From: Rotaria sordida
Taxonomy: Eukaryota > Rotifera > Eurotatoria > Philodinida > Philodinidae
Reading direction: 5' to 3'
DNA length: 64,000 bases
Assembly (NCBI GenBank): GCA_905250125.1
Contig: CAJNOL010001029.1
Location: 1 to 64,000, forward strand
Below, in pieces: positions 47,101-59,365 of this stretch. Below the pieces are notes generated by a model. The model saw only the letters and a program-made list of their open reading frames with translations, did no database searches and was not told the DNA's origin. A program made the translations under genes and the position numbers. How positions within the stretch are numbered: position 1 is the first letter of the stretch; every line of letters starts with the position of its first letter.

Positions 47101-47272
47101 TCTATTATCCATTTGTCTATCGTAAAATAGAATGGAACATAATAAGTAAGAAAGACGTATGTTATTTAATAATTCTATTTATTTTTATGTCTTTTTTATT
47201 TAAATTTCAGAAAAAATCAATATATTTTTAATGTCATTGTTTCAATTAAAAAAAGCACAAGTAGACATTTAA
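44164..47272 (+). CDS. SLC7-family light-chain amino-acid exchanger (LAT/y+LAT/b0,+AT type)
   Basis: Fourteen exons: 44164-44197, 44435-44620, 44683-44784, 44846-44917, 45466-45606, 45662-45712, 45770-45895, 45955-45987, 46049-46160, 46284-46407, 46472-46672, 46754-46894, 46977-47145 and 47211-47272. They join to 517 residues, the normal family length, with 12 expected membrane helices. The first helix carries the unwound substrate motif [12 protein letters not shown] (family GxGIFxSPxGVL). Other family marks are [38 protein letters not shown] and [18 protein letters not shown]. Cys180 (ECELSEE) lies in the loop where these carriers form the disulfide to an SLC3 heavy chain, so a heterodimeric plasma-membrane exchanger is likely. 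Substrate range cannot be read. Exon 8 is only 33 nt. The final exon lies in the polar C-terminal tail. Confidence 0.93.
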
Positions 47273-50001
47273 TGATAGAATCACTAGGTTTTTTTTTGTG
47301 TTTTTGTTTTTTTTTTCTATATAATCTATACTCACATTGATTAGGTCGACATTCAATATGAATCAAATAATATAATGATTGAAATATAATTGCATATAGA
47401 TGAAATGAATATCATATGAATGGTGTTTTATCCTGATGTATTAGATGAAATTGTTGAAATATCGAAGAAAATTTCTTCAATAACTTCATTGACTATAGTA
47501 AAAACTTTATCTGAAAATATCAAAGGAGAATAAACTGATTTGTTCTCTAGTGAATGCACAGAGTTCAAAGTATCCGTGTACTAAGTCAGTTGATTGTAGA
47601 GTACCCTGTTAGCAGTATGTCACAGGATTATAGTCAAGTACCCTGATAAGAATTGTCTGAGTATATCGGTATTTACTAGGTACCTGCCTAGTTTCTATAG
47701 CATTCTACAAAAAATTTTTCAACAAGTCAGTAGATTGAACATTTAGAAGCATTTTGTAATCAAGTGCTAAAAACTCATTAAACAGTCAGAGACTCTTGTG
47801 ACTTACTAATAGTAAAATACCCTTACGGGTATACTGAACTCGGTACCTTCATTGGGGTTTGAGGAAATACCAGAAATGCTTAAGAATGAAGGAAAATCAA
47901 TAGAAATCGAGACTTTATTTATAAGCTTATTACTAGAGATTTTCTATGATTTAGTGTGATTTCTAATGGGTTCTGATGGTTTCCGATAATTTTTAACTAC
48001 TTCAAATCACGATTTGTATGCTTAAGTCGTTATAATGATTTCTAGCATAGAAATTAGTTTGTTACCTCTTAGGAACTATTTTGTTTTTTTTTCTTTAGAT
48101 TTTTCGAAAACATCAAACGTTAGAAAAAATGATATCGTAGATTTTCGATTTTCTCTCGTTATTTCAAAAATTGAACATCTTTGAATGATGTCACAATGTA
48201 GTCAATAAATCTATCACTATAAATTAAGAGCTTACTATAATTTTTCATCGTTATTGAGCGTTAAAATAAAAATGAAAAAAAAATCGATCTTACTGAGCTC
48301 TCCAATTATGTTTTCGTTTCGTTCGAAATCATACCGAGCTATGTTCTTTGGACAAAAAAAAAGTCTTAAAATCAATATGACGTTCCATTGCTGCTACAAC
48401 TCAGGTTCCATATTCAGGTATGGCATATTCTTTTATTAATTTCCAAGAAAGAGTAAACTCAAAGTCTATAAAATGTTAACTGAGTTTGCCATCTTTGTTT
48501 GTCATTTTCCTTCGTTATTATAATCTATCAGTTGTTTATACAGGATCTGCAAGAATGAATCTTGGACTAACACTGAATAATCTACATGCATAAAGTTATA
48601 TATACAAGTTGCCATCAAAGTTTTGAGAATTTTTCATTTTCTCCTCTTAATAAACTATTTTCTTTTAGAATAAGATATATTAACTGATATCATAATGATC
48701 GTTATTAAGATGCAAAGTATCTTTGTAGTAGCTCATCACGATAAACTTAAAAGCGAAAAGTTAGAAAATATTCATTCGAACTCAAAATGAAAAAAATATC
48801 GCGATAGAATTGACATCATTACTTGTTCGGTCTTCAGAAATATCCTTAGTTTGTTTATAGAGAGCCGACACAAAAAAAGCAAACTTTGTAGACTTTGTTT
48901 TCTTTCGTCTTTCAAGATTATTAACAGATGATACCTGAACAAATTCGACAGTGAGAATTACGGTACGAATCACTCATTACTTTCAATTCCTATCGATCAC
49001 TGCTCTTGTAAGGTACGTTTTTCTTTTTCTTCTTATATTTCGAAACATTTTCTTTCAACTCATAGATCAACCAACAAAAGATGTTCTAGAGAAGAGGCAT
49101 CAATAAGATTATTGCTACGAGATCTCTTTAAATACCTGTCAACAATTTCTTTCCATGAATATCCACTGTATTGCGACCATTCAATTATTTCTCGTATTCA
49201 TGATCTAGAATCAGCCGTTCTTACAGCTGAGTCTTAAACTCCTTTCTTTTTGTTAATTATCTTAAACCTTGAAAAGAAAAAATGAAGTCTACCAAAATTT
49301 TTCTGTTTATCGAGTTTCATACCAAAAAACAAAAGTTACTACTGAAAATCAAGAAACGAATGATTTTGATTTATTCTCAATATTTTCATCTCGCATTTCA
49401 GCGAATATATTGTCAGCAGATGTACTTCCTTACCACCAACGACATCTATACAAAATATTAATGCAATGAATAAATCCAGAATATTTTTACATGATGTAAT
49501 CGAGAACCAAGAAAACAACATAATTGTCATATATTAATTAGTACATCGACGAATTTTTATCTTTTTATAAGTACTTCTTCATTGAAAAATTACAGACGGC
49601 AACACAAGCAAAACACTTTCTAGCTAAAACACATGTTTGTAGAAATCTGCCTCTAACGGACAATATTTTATTCGATTGTCAACTAAATTTAGAATTTCTT
49701 GATATCTAAATTATTGTATTGGACTTATTATATGGACACCATGATTCTCAAGTGCATAACTGCAGCAGACTGTAGAACAAAGTGTTAATCATTCAGGATC
49801 TAATAGCATACCAAAAGAAAGAATGAAAGAAAGACTCACAACGAACTACAATAGAGATACTTTACACACATCACATTGACTATGATGCTTGAGCTGTTGA
49901 TTAAATGACACTCGTCGAGACCAATAAAATCACATCAATATAAACCATATAATCCAATGAGCATTGTTTATTGGTTTTTTTTTTAACAAGTATTGACCAT
50001 C
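47273..50001. other. Intergenic region (2.7 kb)
   Basis: No gene recognised. ORFs near 48254, 48782 and 49269 are short and featureless. An acceptor-like poly(T)-AACAAG ends at 49990, 11 bp before the dehydrogenase ATG. Confidence 0.5.
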
Positions 50002-51006
50002 ATGACTGGAGAATATCGAGGTGTGATTGATTTACATGGTAAAAATGCAGTTATTACTGGTGCTAGTCGTGGTATTGGTAAAGAGATAGCACTAACATTA
50101 GCAAAAGAAGGGTAAATTATTTAGATTTTGAATTATTTTCTTTTTTTGTCTTATTTTAATTCTTTTAGTTGTAATGTTGCTTTATTAGCTCGTTCTCGTG
50201 ATGCTCTTGAAACATTAGCTATAGAATGTTCAAAAAATGGTATCAAAGCTCATGTTATTATCTGTGACATGTCATCAAAACAATCAATTGAAGATGCATG
50301 TAAACAAATTAGTCACATATTTCAAAATAAATTAGATATACTTATTAATAATGCTGGTATCGCTGGTGAGAGTGTTTCTGCAATAGAAGAAAAAACACCA
50401 TCAGGAAAAGATGTAGTAGATATGTGGGAAGAAGTAATGATGGTGAATTTATTAGGTTTAATGCGAATAACAGGAAGATGTTTACCAATGATGAAAGAAT
50501 CTAAACATGGTGCAATAATCACTATATCATCTCTATCAGCAACGGTAAGAAAAAAAAGATGCAAAAAAAAAATCAGTCATTGACTTGTCTTCTTCGATAA
50601 ACAAGCAGATTGATTGATATATAATTTATAGTTTTCATGTGAATTTCTCTTGGTTTTTTTTCAGATGACCTCTGGCAGATCAGCTCAATATCATGCTAGT
50701 CAATGGGGAGTTAATGGATTTCTTGGTTCGATTTATGAAGGTCTAATAAAACTATTTGATATTTATTTTATTTTATTTTTTTCGTTTTCTGCAGATATTC
50801 GTGAATATGGTATTAAAGTTTGTTCTATTATGCCGGGCTTTGTGAATACACCAATGATTCATGATGATAAACATAAATTAAATTTTGATAAATGCATTCA
50901 ACCAGAAGATATTGCTCAAGGTGTTCTTTATATTTTACGCACACCTTACAATGTATGTCCAACAGAAATTAAATATCGACCACAATATACACCATATTTG
51001 AAATGA
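50002..51006 (+). CDS. Short-chain dehydrogenase/reductase-like protein with catalytic Lys replaced
   Basis: Four exons: 50002-50111, 50169-50544, 50665-50740 and 50795-51006, giving 257 residues, typical for classical SDRs. The Rossmann motif TGASRGIG (19-26) and NNAG are intact, and the conserved Asn is in MVNLLG. Arg residues after the second strand (ARSRD) suggest NADP(H). Ser158 and Tyr171 of the catalytic set are present, but the YxxxK lysine is Gln175 (YHASQ). This lysine normally lowers the tyrosine pKa and holds the nicotinamide ribose, so activity may be reduced or altered. The C-terminal substrate loop starts at PGFVNTPM. No signal peptide is seen, so it is probably cytosolic. Substrate unknown. 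Confidence 0.92.
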
Positions 51007-51049
51007 GAACATTATTATAAAATTTTAGAATGATTTTTCCGTTTCTTAA

Positions 51050-51055
51050 AATAAA
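51050..51055 (+). terminator. Poly(A) signal AATAAA of the dehydrogenase gene
   Basis: AATAAA 44 bp after the TGA stop codon, a normal position for a short 3' untranslated region. Confidence 0.6.
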
Positions 51056-53474
51056 GATTTATGCTTAGCTGAACTAATACTTTTAGCTTGTTAATGTTGA
51101 AACATAAAGATGGGATTATTAATAAACAATCACATTGATATTTTTTAAAGGCTCATATTTTGTTTTGACTTATTAATATACGAAAAATTGTTGTGTTGGC
51201 TTTCGAAAGAACTACAACTCATTAACTCTTTTCATTTCTAATCAAATTAAAAAGTCGAAAGTTTTTTTGTATGAAAATGTCTGAAATGTTTTCTTTTCTT
51301 ATGCTTCTAGAATTGTGCTACGAAAACATTAGTATATTCATCAATTAGTTACTTATTACTATTTTCCATTCGATGTTTATCAGAAAAAAAACGATAGAAA
51401 AATATATTATATACAATAATCGAAAGTTTAACCTTGCTCAATTACGGTTGTAAACCTTCATAACCAATACTAATTGTTATGCGAAACCATTTTTCCTCTT
51501 TTTAAAATGATTGATTTATTTATTTATTATGAGTTTCATCGAATTTCTTTGTAAAGATAAAAAAAAACAAATGATTTTTCCATTAAGATTTTATTTTAAA
51601 CAAAATATCTTTTTTCACAATCATTTTCATCAGCAAAATTTCGCATAAGCACGGTATATGAAAATATATTTAAAGGAGAACATAGTGCATTAATGAATAC
51701 AAAACTTAACCAAGAATGACCGTCTCTGTTTGATAGAGTATTGCTATTACTCTTCCCTTTATCCATCGATATTATCTATTGTATGCTTGATAATTTTAAT
51801 ACATTATCAATTATTCTGTCATTTCATTAGTATAATTCATTGATAGTTTGATTTTGTTAATCGGTAAAGCCGATGTCGATGAGACTCGTATGTTATAGTT
51901 TTTCGTAGGCTATCTAGTCATGTTGAAAATTAAATCGGTGATATCATCATCTACTCTGGAAATTGACTAAAAATATTCTTAATCTTAAATTGCAGAATAT
52001 TTGATAATAAAGAACTAGAATGCAAAAATCAATTAAATGAAATAATTTAATCAATTCTGAATTCTTATAAATCGTCATAAAAATCACAAGTTGATTACAG
52101 ATTTTCTTGGTAACCTTTTTTATATCTAATGTATAGTCAGCGACAAAAATTTAAGCAAATTTATTTGAGTTCAATTTTTGTATTTTCAAATTTCGTTTCA
52201 CATTATTAAAGGACATCGATCTGATTGAAGTAGTGATATAGATAGTATGAGATGCCGGCTACATCAGTGTTACAACTGGTAAGGTTATTTCTTACCGATA
52301 CCGATCTAAACCAGTCAGATCGGACCGGCATAAGTCATTGTTCACATATCTCATCTTGTATGAGTCAAATCAGCCTCTCGATTAGTCATACTTAACGAAT
52401 GTTGAAGTGTATGGCAACAAAATTGACTTCATCTCCTTAACTTGCTTTAAATATCTTGACAAACATGCTGATGTTCTTTTAACCTACTAACAGAGATTTC
52501 CGTATGCATGTAAAGATTTAGTGGGTTTTCTAACATGCTGGTTTTTGATCTCATCATGGTCTATTATTTAGATGATGAGATTTCCACAAGGGGGGCAAAA
52601 TGAATGTTTCCTATTTCGGCGTACTTGGAGGTTAAGCCAAAGCTATCCTTTGTAGTTTCTTAGATTTTCAAAATAGCTAAAGTATTTCCATCGTGTTTAA
52701 TGTTTTAATTTTATAGGAATTGTACTGAAAGCTTTTTGCTTAAGTATTTGTTTCTCTTTTGATATCTATCGATGGACATAAAATTTCATAGGACTACAAA
52801 TTCTATATTAGCTTTGTATGCTAATCAAATGTTCATCAGACATAGAAATTCTGAATCAACTATAGATGTACTCTGCATCTCTTAATAGATTTACTTTGAT
52901 ATCTATTTGAGGTCTCTGTAAAAGATATGATATAAATAATAGAAAATGAAAATAGATATGTAACAAATTACAATGACGAACAGTGATTCTATTTTGTTTC
53001 GATAATATAACTTGATATTGGAATGATTTGATAAAATAAATTAGGCGTATTTTGATGAAAATTCACTTGCTAGAAATGTTCTAATTCATTTTTCTTCATA
53101 GTAATAGCCGTTGATATCAGTAAAATCGATTTAATATGCAAAAAAGTGCCTCTATGAGTAGTTTTTTCAAAAAAACACATACAAAACTTTGAAAAAAATC
53201 TAGATCAGTCGGAAAGGAATCCTCTATCGGATCGGCCGTTTATTGTTACCAGTTGCAACACTGATCACTACGACGCATGACAGAGCATCCAGGTGGGTGA
53301 TTCGTATGCAATCGTTTTTCTTTTCATGGACAATATTGTCATCGATCGAAGATAATTCTATGTATGCCATATGTTGACTTTTTCACAAGCTAACAATCAT
53401 GGGAGCATGCCTTCTGTTATTCTTCGCTTTTCATACTCGCACACTAAGATCAGTAATCAATAATATCTCTAACA
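51056..53474. other. Intergenic region
   Basis: No gene recognised. It contains the 1-kb element with hAT-like termini (52265-53263). The 200 bp before the hydrolase start are less AT-rich. Confidence 0.5.
52265..53263. mobile_element. Candidate non-autonomous hAT-like element (about 1 kb)
   Basis: The left end is CAGTGTTACAACTGGTAA and the right end is its inverse TTACCAGTTGCAACACTG, 17 of 18 matching. CAGTGTTG-type ends are usual for hAT transposons. There is no transposase ORF inside. Flanking octamers (GGCTACAT and ATCACTAC) do not match, so no target duplication supports it. A third copy of the terminus lies at 42581-42595. Confidence 0.55.
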
Positions 53475-54883
53475 ATGTGTAGTACCGTTCTCTTACTACT
53501 TTGTCTCGTAGTTTGTCTTAATTCGGCCTATCTAGCAGATCCCATTTGCTCGGGAAAAGTGAATACGAATCCAATCATACGCGAAGAACCTCGTCTTGTC
53601 AGCACAGTTTCGAATGGAAAACGATTCACTGTCGGATCAGGTTATGATCAAATCAATATTGTACACGTCTACGGTGGAACACCGTATGATATGGGCTTTG
53701 CATTGGGTAAATTAATGAGCAAAGAATTGAATCAATTAATTCCGGAATATTTCGACTATTTATATCAAGAGGTTGAACAAATATTGAAAATAGTTCCACC
53801 TGTAAGTCTAGCATTTTTTTCTGTTGCCATTAAGTTTCATCTTTGTCTGTGTAGTTTATTGCAAAATGGATTGCTGATTTTGGATTAGGGGGCGCTCTCG
53901 ATCTGACCTACGATATCACTCATCGTTACACTCCACCGTGGTTCGACGAAGAAATTCGCGGTGTTGCTGATGGTAGCGGAGTCAATATGAAGAAGATCCG
54001 TCAATTAAATATGCTTCCAGAAATGATCAAAGCGGCATGCACAGTCTTAGGAGCTTGGGGTAATTCGGCTGTGGGATCGACTTTACTTCATGTCCGAGCA
54101 TTGGACTGGGATGACAAAGCCCCAATTGCTAAATATGCCACAATAACTGTGTATCATCCTAATGCTTCTTATCAAGGCTATAGTGATCATTTTCATGAAT
54201 ATTACAAACAACGCAACTATCATTCGCATGCCTTCGCTAATTTCGGTTATGCCGGTCTGATCGGTTCGCTCGGTGCTTACAGTGAGGCTTCGATTGGTCT
54301 AGGTGAGAAAGTATGGATAACGAAGGAGCAGGATATCACTACACGTTATGGTAATCCATGGACTTATGTTCTTCGTGACGTTGTCCAATTTGCCAATTCC
54401 ATCGATACAGCACTGACCATGATGACTAATGCTCATCGAACCTGTTCGATTCATCTCGGTCTCGGCTCCTACGAACGTAATACATCGATCATAACGGATG
54501 CAAATATCGGATTCCGAGGCATTGAATACAGTGCGCGAGAATTGAATGTTTACAACTGGGAGGATATGTTCAATACAAAAGCGCATCCTGTTCTTCAAGA
54601 CATTGTCTATTGGGATAAACATGTGCAACCGTCCGGCGATCCTTGCCTAGGAAGCTTATTAGTTGCCAATTATGGTCATCTCGATCCGGCGACCATCATC
54701 TACAATGTTACCAGTCTATCAGAAACGGGTAATACGATGAACGTAGTTCTTGACTATGTCGAAAACGCTGTATACATCGCTTATAGTGCTCCAGACGATC
54801 CACAAGGACCCTTGGAAGCCTTTAAACGTGCTCATACACGTATCGATATGGGTAAATTATTTGCTGAACTTGCTCCGAAGTAG
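53475..54883 (+). CDS. Secreted C45/acyltransferase-type Ntn hydrolase (Dictyostelium dcd1A-like)
   Basis: Two exons, 53475-53801 and 53855-54883, giving 451 residues with a 53-bp intron. A signal peptide covers about residues 1-18 (LLLLCLVVCLNSA). The family (peptidase C45, acyl-CoA:6-aminopenicillanate acyltransferase fold, including acid-ceramidase-like dcd1 proteins) self-cleaves before a Cys that becomes the N-terminal nucleophile. Here this is Cys171 in ACTVLGAWGN, followed by the expected LLHVRALDWD. Upstream HVYGGTPYDMGFALGKLM is the usual N-terminal family motif. These enzymes hydrolyse or transfer acyl-amide bonds; substrate not known here. Codon use is more GC-rich than neighbouring genes and there is one short intron, so recent duplication or transfer is possible. 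Probably lysosomal or secreted. Confidence 0.85.
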
Positions 54884-54902
54884 ACATTGTTTTTTGTTTT
54901 TG

Positions 54903-54908
54903 AATAAA
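54903..54908 (+). terminator. Poly(A) signal AATAAA of the Ntn hydrolase gene
   Basis: AATAAA only 20 bp after the stop codon. It implies a very short 3' untranslated region. Confidence 0.6.
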
Positions 54909-56997
54909 TCACTATCGATCTTAATATTAAAGAGAACATTTTCTTTCATTTTCTAAATTGATTAGACAAAAAGACAAATCAAACAAAACGACAGAAGCAA
55001 ACAGCAATAGACAACTGCAACAGTAATAATGGCAATACAGACAGACGAAGTGTTGTTTCATCTATTTAAAAATCATCCAATTAAGGTAGCCAGAAAATCT
55101 AGAACAAAGACAAATGAATACTAATTAAGGAGAGCATGTCTCGCACTTTCTAACTATTATCGACGCCCAAATATAAGACACATGGTCATTTTTTTCAATC
55201 ACTTTTGATAGAATCAATTTATCGATGCTTTACAAAAAAACGAAACTTATATTCGTTATAAAATAATAAAATCAACAGCAAGCAAAAGCTTCGAAATAAA
55301 AAAATAATTATATGGATTATGGTAACTTTCTGAAGCTATTACTACTTGCACTCATTTAAAGTTTCGTATACAATTAGAAAGGTTTGATGAAAATTCGTAT
55401 TTATCCTCACATTTACTGTTCTTTATTCTCAAATAGATTCCTTGTTATTGTCTTGATTTCTATCTAAATTCTTTTCCACTAATACTAATACAGTTTTTTT
55501 GATAACTATAACTTTCACATCATTGCGACTAATTATTATAGATTCTTATGCATTTGTGTGATATTTAGCTTTTTTCGTTTAATATAAACATTCATTACGT
55601 TTGATTATGATTCGAATTAAATCAATCATCACGAAACACTGTATTTAATTGATATATTACAGAATAATATACTAATATCGTCATCTGTTTTGAATTCATC
55701 TTTCTTATTCATCATGCAACGTTATCAAGCTAAATTTTGAACATAACGAAGTCGTTAAACAAGAAAAACACTATTTCAGTGTTATAATATAATATAAAAT
55801 AAAATGGCAGTTGTGATATAATGTTAATAAGATATTCAGATTCATTTCAATATGATTTTAAAACAAGACGATTCGATTGTTTGATAATCTTTTTGAATAA
55901 TTTTCTATTATCGAAAACTCGGAAAATAGCATTGAATAGTTCTACACATATGTAAGAAGCTTTATTGGTGTGATTTGACTTTACTGACTCCTGTTACAAA
56001 TTTTGATGCAATGGATAAACTTCAAATAATTATATCTCTACCTCAGAAAGAAGTTCACTGCATAAAAAATAAGAAGTTAAATAAGAAGGGCTCTGCCAAA
56101 TCTTGCATTGTAACTTGCTTGTTCAAACGAGAATGTCAAGAGGGCTATCTCTGATCTTTGTTTGATGAATATCTTTCTGAAACGTCTGGATAAAGAGTTG
56201 AACATTTACTCATAACCTTTTCACTAAGCTCCCAACATATCCCGAAAATCTCAGACAATTTGAATGTACTGGCTCATAATCGGCTCTTGAGGATCGACGC
56301 CTTCAGAGGACCGTCCCTTTCCGAGATTTCTCGAGAACGATTCGGCGAAAATTTTTGAAACTTTCAGAGTAGATAGATCTTCGATGAGTAGAGTAAAAGT
56401 TGTTATAGACTCAAAATTCTCAAATTCTTTCTTCCGGAAGTTCTTGAGAGATCAAGAGCCAAAAATGACTTGAACTTTTCCTCTTCCCATAAACATCCGC
56501 ACTATGTTTTTTCGGACTAAAATTTTTTCTGTGGTAACTAGGAACAAATCTGGGTGCGTGTTTGTTTTTCTTTGAAAATATTGTTCCTGAAGCTTAGGAG
56601 AAGCAAAACATTGGAAGTAATATCAAAAAACCATGAAATTTTGTAAAATCTGTCAAACTTCATAGGTACAAAGTTTTCATGAGAAAAAAATACGCATCCC
56701 AATTTGATCAAAGTACTTATTAAAAAAAGTTTGAATCCAATTGGTCGAACCGTCTAGAAGAAGAGGAGGGAAACTTTCATTTTTTTTTGTTTGAAAATCT
56801 AATTTTGCGAAAACCCGCAAAGAGAATGAGTTTTTTTACATGTTAAAAGGTAGTTTTGCCTTCTTTAAATGTGCATAATTGTTTGTCTTTTTTTTAATCA
56901 AAAATAATCCTAGTCAAAACTCTTTGATTTATTTATCAAAACAAGACTAGGAAAGTATCAAAATTATAACAATATGGAAAAAAAAACTTTCTATTTA
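54909..56997. other. Intergenic region (2.1 kb)
   Basis: No gene. The part at about 56040-56830 is less AT-rich and reads like a decayed non-coding repeat, but it has no clear ends. Confidence 0.45.
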
Positions 56998-59257
56998 TTA
57001 AATTTGTGTTAAAATCCATGATTGTATATCATCAATCATTGTTTTTTCTTGTTCAGTTTCAACTTGTTTTCGTGTTTGTTGACAAATTTGTCGAATACTT
57101 TCACCAGTATAAATTTTTCCAATAAGATTTTCTTTTAAACGATTAATCATATTTACATATAATGAATCGGAATAAATTTCACATGTATGAATAAGTCCAT
57201 CTCGTTGAGATATAATTCCAATTGATATTGTTCCCCATGGAAAACGTTTTTCATATTCATGTGTAAATGAAATTTTTTGTCCATAACGCCATTGTGAATC
57301 ACTAAAAAATTTATATGATGTATTTAATTCAGGTATTAAATTAAGTGTTTCTCGTGATAAAATTTCAATAGGTTGAATTTTATTATTTGAATATGTTTGA
57401 CGATAAGATTTTTCAATAGCTAAACAAAGATCTTTATGATTAATTGATGGATTTATTTCACATAAATTAATAACACGTGCTTGAACAGAATCAACACCTT
57501 TAGATTTTAATTTTTCTTTATTTGGATTTAAATATTTTTTCATAGCATTTGTATCAACATGAGTTATTAATGTACCATGATGAAGAGAAAATTGATGAGT
57601 ATTTTGATAAGCTGAACCAGAAAATTTACGTTTATCTGAACCACAGACAAGATCATTTCGACCATGAATATGACCTTGAATATTAAATGATGATTGAAGA
57701 GCATCAAGAAGAATTTTTGAATTGAGATTTTTATCTAATTTATGATGAGCTTGTGAAACAAGAAATGTAAAACATGTATTGCCTAAATCTTGATAAACAG
57801 CACCTAAACAATAAAAAGAAAATGCATGAATTCTATTGAGCATTCTCATATTCAAAATATCAATTATAATTAATAATTCTGTACGAAGATAATCGAAATT
57901 AAGAGTGTATATAGAGAAAAAAGTAGGATTACCTGACACGGGAGAACTAATGGAACTGGTACTCATCATTGGAGTTTATATTGAATATACAAAGATATCT
58001 TGATGATGCTAGCAAAAGTCTATAAGAGTTTGTTTCCGTTGCCGAGTTATATTCGTTTTACTGAATTTTTCGGTATATAATGTTCTTTTGTTGATTTATT
58101 GAAGTTTCATATTAACTTAAATCTTGTTCGACAAGACAGTAATATGATCATAACTCGACTCGAAAGAACCATCGAGATGGACATTTCTAGACTTTTGTAT
58201 CTCTTACCAAGATGTTTTTGTGGGCTTAATATGAACTCAAACGGTGCAGACCATTTAGGGTGATTTGTATGTAAAGATAAATGTGCAGTAGTGATTTCGA
58301 AGTAGAAGACTAATTTTTTTCAGATCCGAAAATGATTTTTTTGGACATAAAACTGGAACATGATCAAAACGTACTGAAATCAAGACATTAGAATCATAAT
58401 AATTAACGTTCTTGAAATTTACAAAGTACAGTGAGACAATTTTCCAATCATTATTTCATCAACCGAAAAAGTATTACGAAAGTTCTACAATAAGAAACTC
58501 TATTATGTTTCAAAAATTATCTCACGAAGCTTCTATAAACAGAATGTAAAAATCGATCGAATGTTTCAAGTAGATTTTCAATCCGAAATATAGAATTCAA
58601 AAAAAGTCTTAATTCTTCTATTAGACATTTTTTTCCAATCTCTGAATGCTTTATAATCAATACGGTGAGAAGTAACAGAATAGAATAAGAATGTATCTAT
58701 TGCTGCTCAAGTGTTTTATTTATATCAAATCAAACCCTCAAAGACTCGGCTTCGGTGCCTACCAATCTTTCATTATAAACAAGTTCATTTGACATTTTTT
58801 TTTTGTTCATATGACAAATGCAGCATAGTTCAAATCTCAGTTTTGCTAATTCTTTATGTCTAATAGATTCTATTTCAAATATTTTTCTCAAAAACTTACC
58901 ACCACCAGATCGTCGTCGTGCAAGTAATACTCCATCATTGTCCATTCGTTCTAAAAAACATTCTTTCTAAAAATTTTTTTTTTTGAATTTCTTAATTTCT
59001 ATTTTTCAAAAAAAAGAAAAACAAAATTAAATCTCTACCCAAGCATTTTGATTTCGTCCAATAATAACACATTTATCATTTTGCCAAAGAAATAAAATAT
59101 GTTCATTTGGTTTAATTGTATTTGATAACCATTCTTCTGTTGCTAAATTAAACCAAATATTTGTTGATGATGAATAAATAATTCGATGTATAGGTTCATG
59201 TTTCATAGAATAATTTCGATAAAATTGTATTAAAGGAAATCGAATTCGATAAAACAT
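56998..59257 (-). CDS. LIPT1: Mitochondrial lipoyltransferase LIPT1 / lipoate-protein ligase A family
   Basis: Three exons, 59257-59039, 58966-58900 and 57803-56998, giving 363 residues (human LIPT1 has 373). The enzyme attaches lipoate to E2 subunits of 2-oxoacid dehydrogenases in mitochondria. The N-terminus (MFYRIRFPLIQFYRNYS) is Arg-rich with no acidic residue, as in a mitochondrial presequence. Diagnostic segments are FNLATEEW, FLWQNDKCVIIGRNQNAW, the lipoyl-AMP-binding RRRSGGG (90-96, split over the exon 2/3 junction), GAVYQDLGN, the KFSGSAYQ lysine segment and HHGTL. The C-terminal lipoate-ligase domain follows. The start lies 108 bp from the golgin stop codon on the same strand. A TATTTTTTAG acceptor-like site lies 3 bp before the ATG. 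The internal 57804-57969 frame is intron, not coding. Confidence 0.95.
57804..58899. other. LIPT1 intron 2 (1.1 kb)
   Basis: Much longer than LIPT1 intron 1 (72 bp). The middle part (about 58000-58600) is less AT-rich, like inserted repeat sequence. A few words resemble GEN1 intron 5 near 20450 (TCATAACTTGGCTC and TCATAACTCGACTC), but similarity is weak. No ORF of note. Confidence 0.4.
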
Positions 59258-59270
59258 AATCTAAAAAATA
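59258..59270 (-). promoter_or_regulatory. Candidate trans-splice acceptor before LIPT1
   Basis: On the minus strand TATTTTTTAG followed by ATT and the start ATG. The whole distance to the upstream golgin gene is 108 bp, too short for an obvious separate promoter and leader exon. It fits spliced-leader addition to a downstream gene in a polycistronic unit. Confidence 0.45.
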
Positions 59271-59365
59271 ATATTTCTTTTTTTCTTTTTTGTAAATTTT
59301 AAAATGAAATATATTTATATGGAATGCATCATAAACATAGAAGAGAAAAACAAAAAGAAGAATAT

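Noticed and set aside
54299..54628. 109-codon minus-strand ORF
   Set aside because: Shadow of the Ntn hydrolase coding sequence on the other strand.
57804..57969. N-terminal extension of the last LIPT1 exon as an independent start
   Set aside because: A standard acceptor (TTGTTTAG) at 57804 joins in phase to the RRRSGGG exon, and residues before it do not resemble the family.
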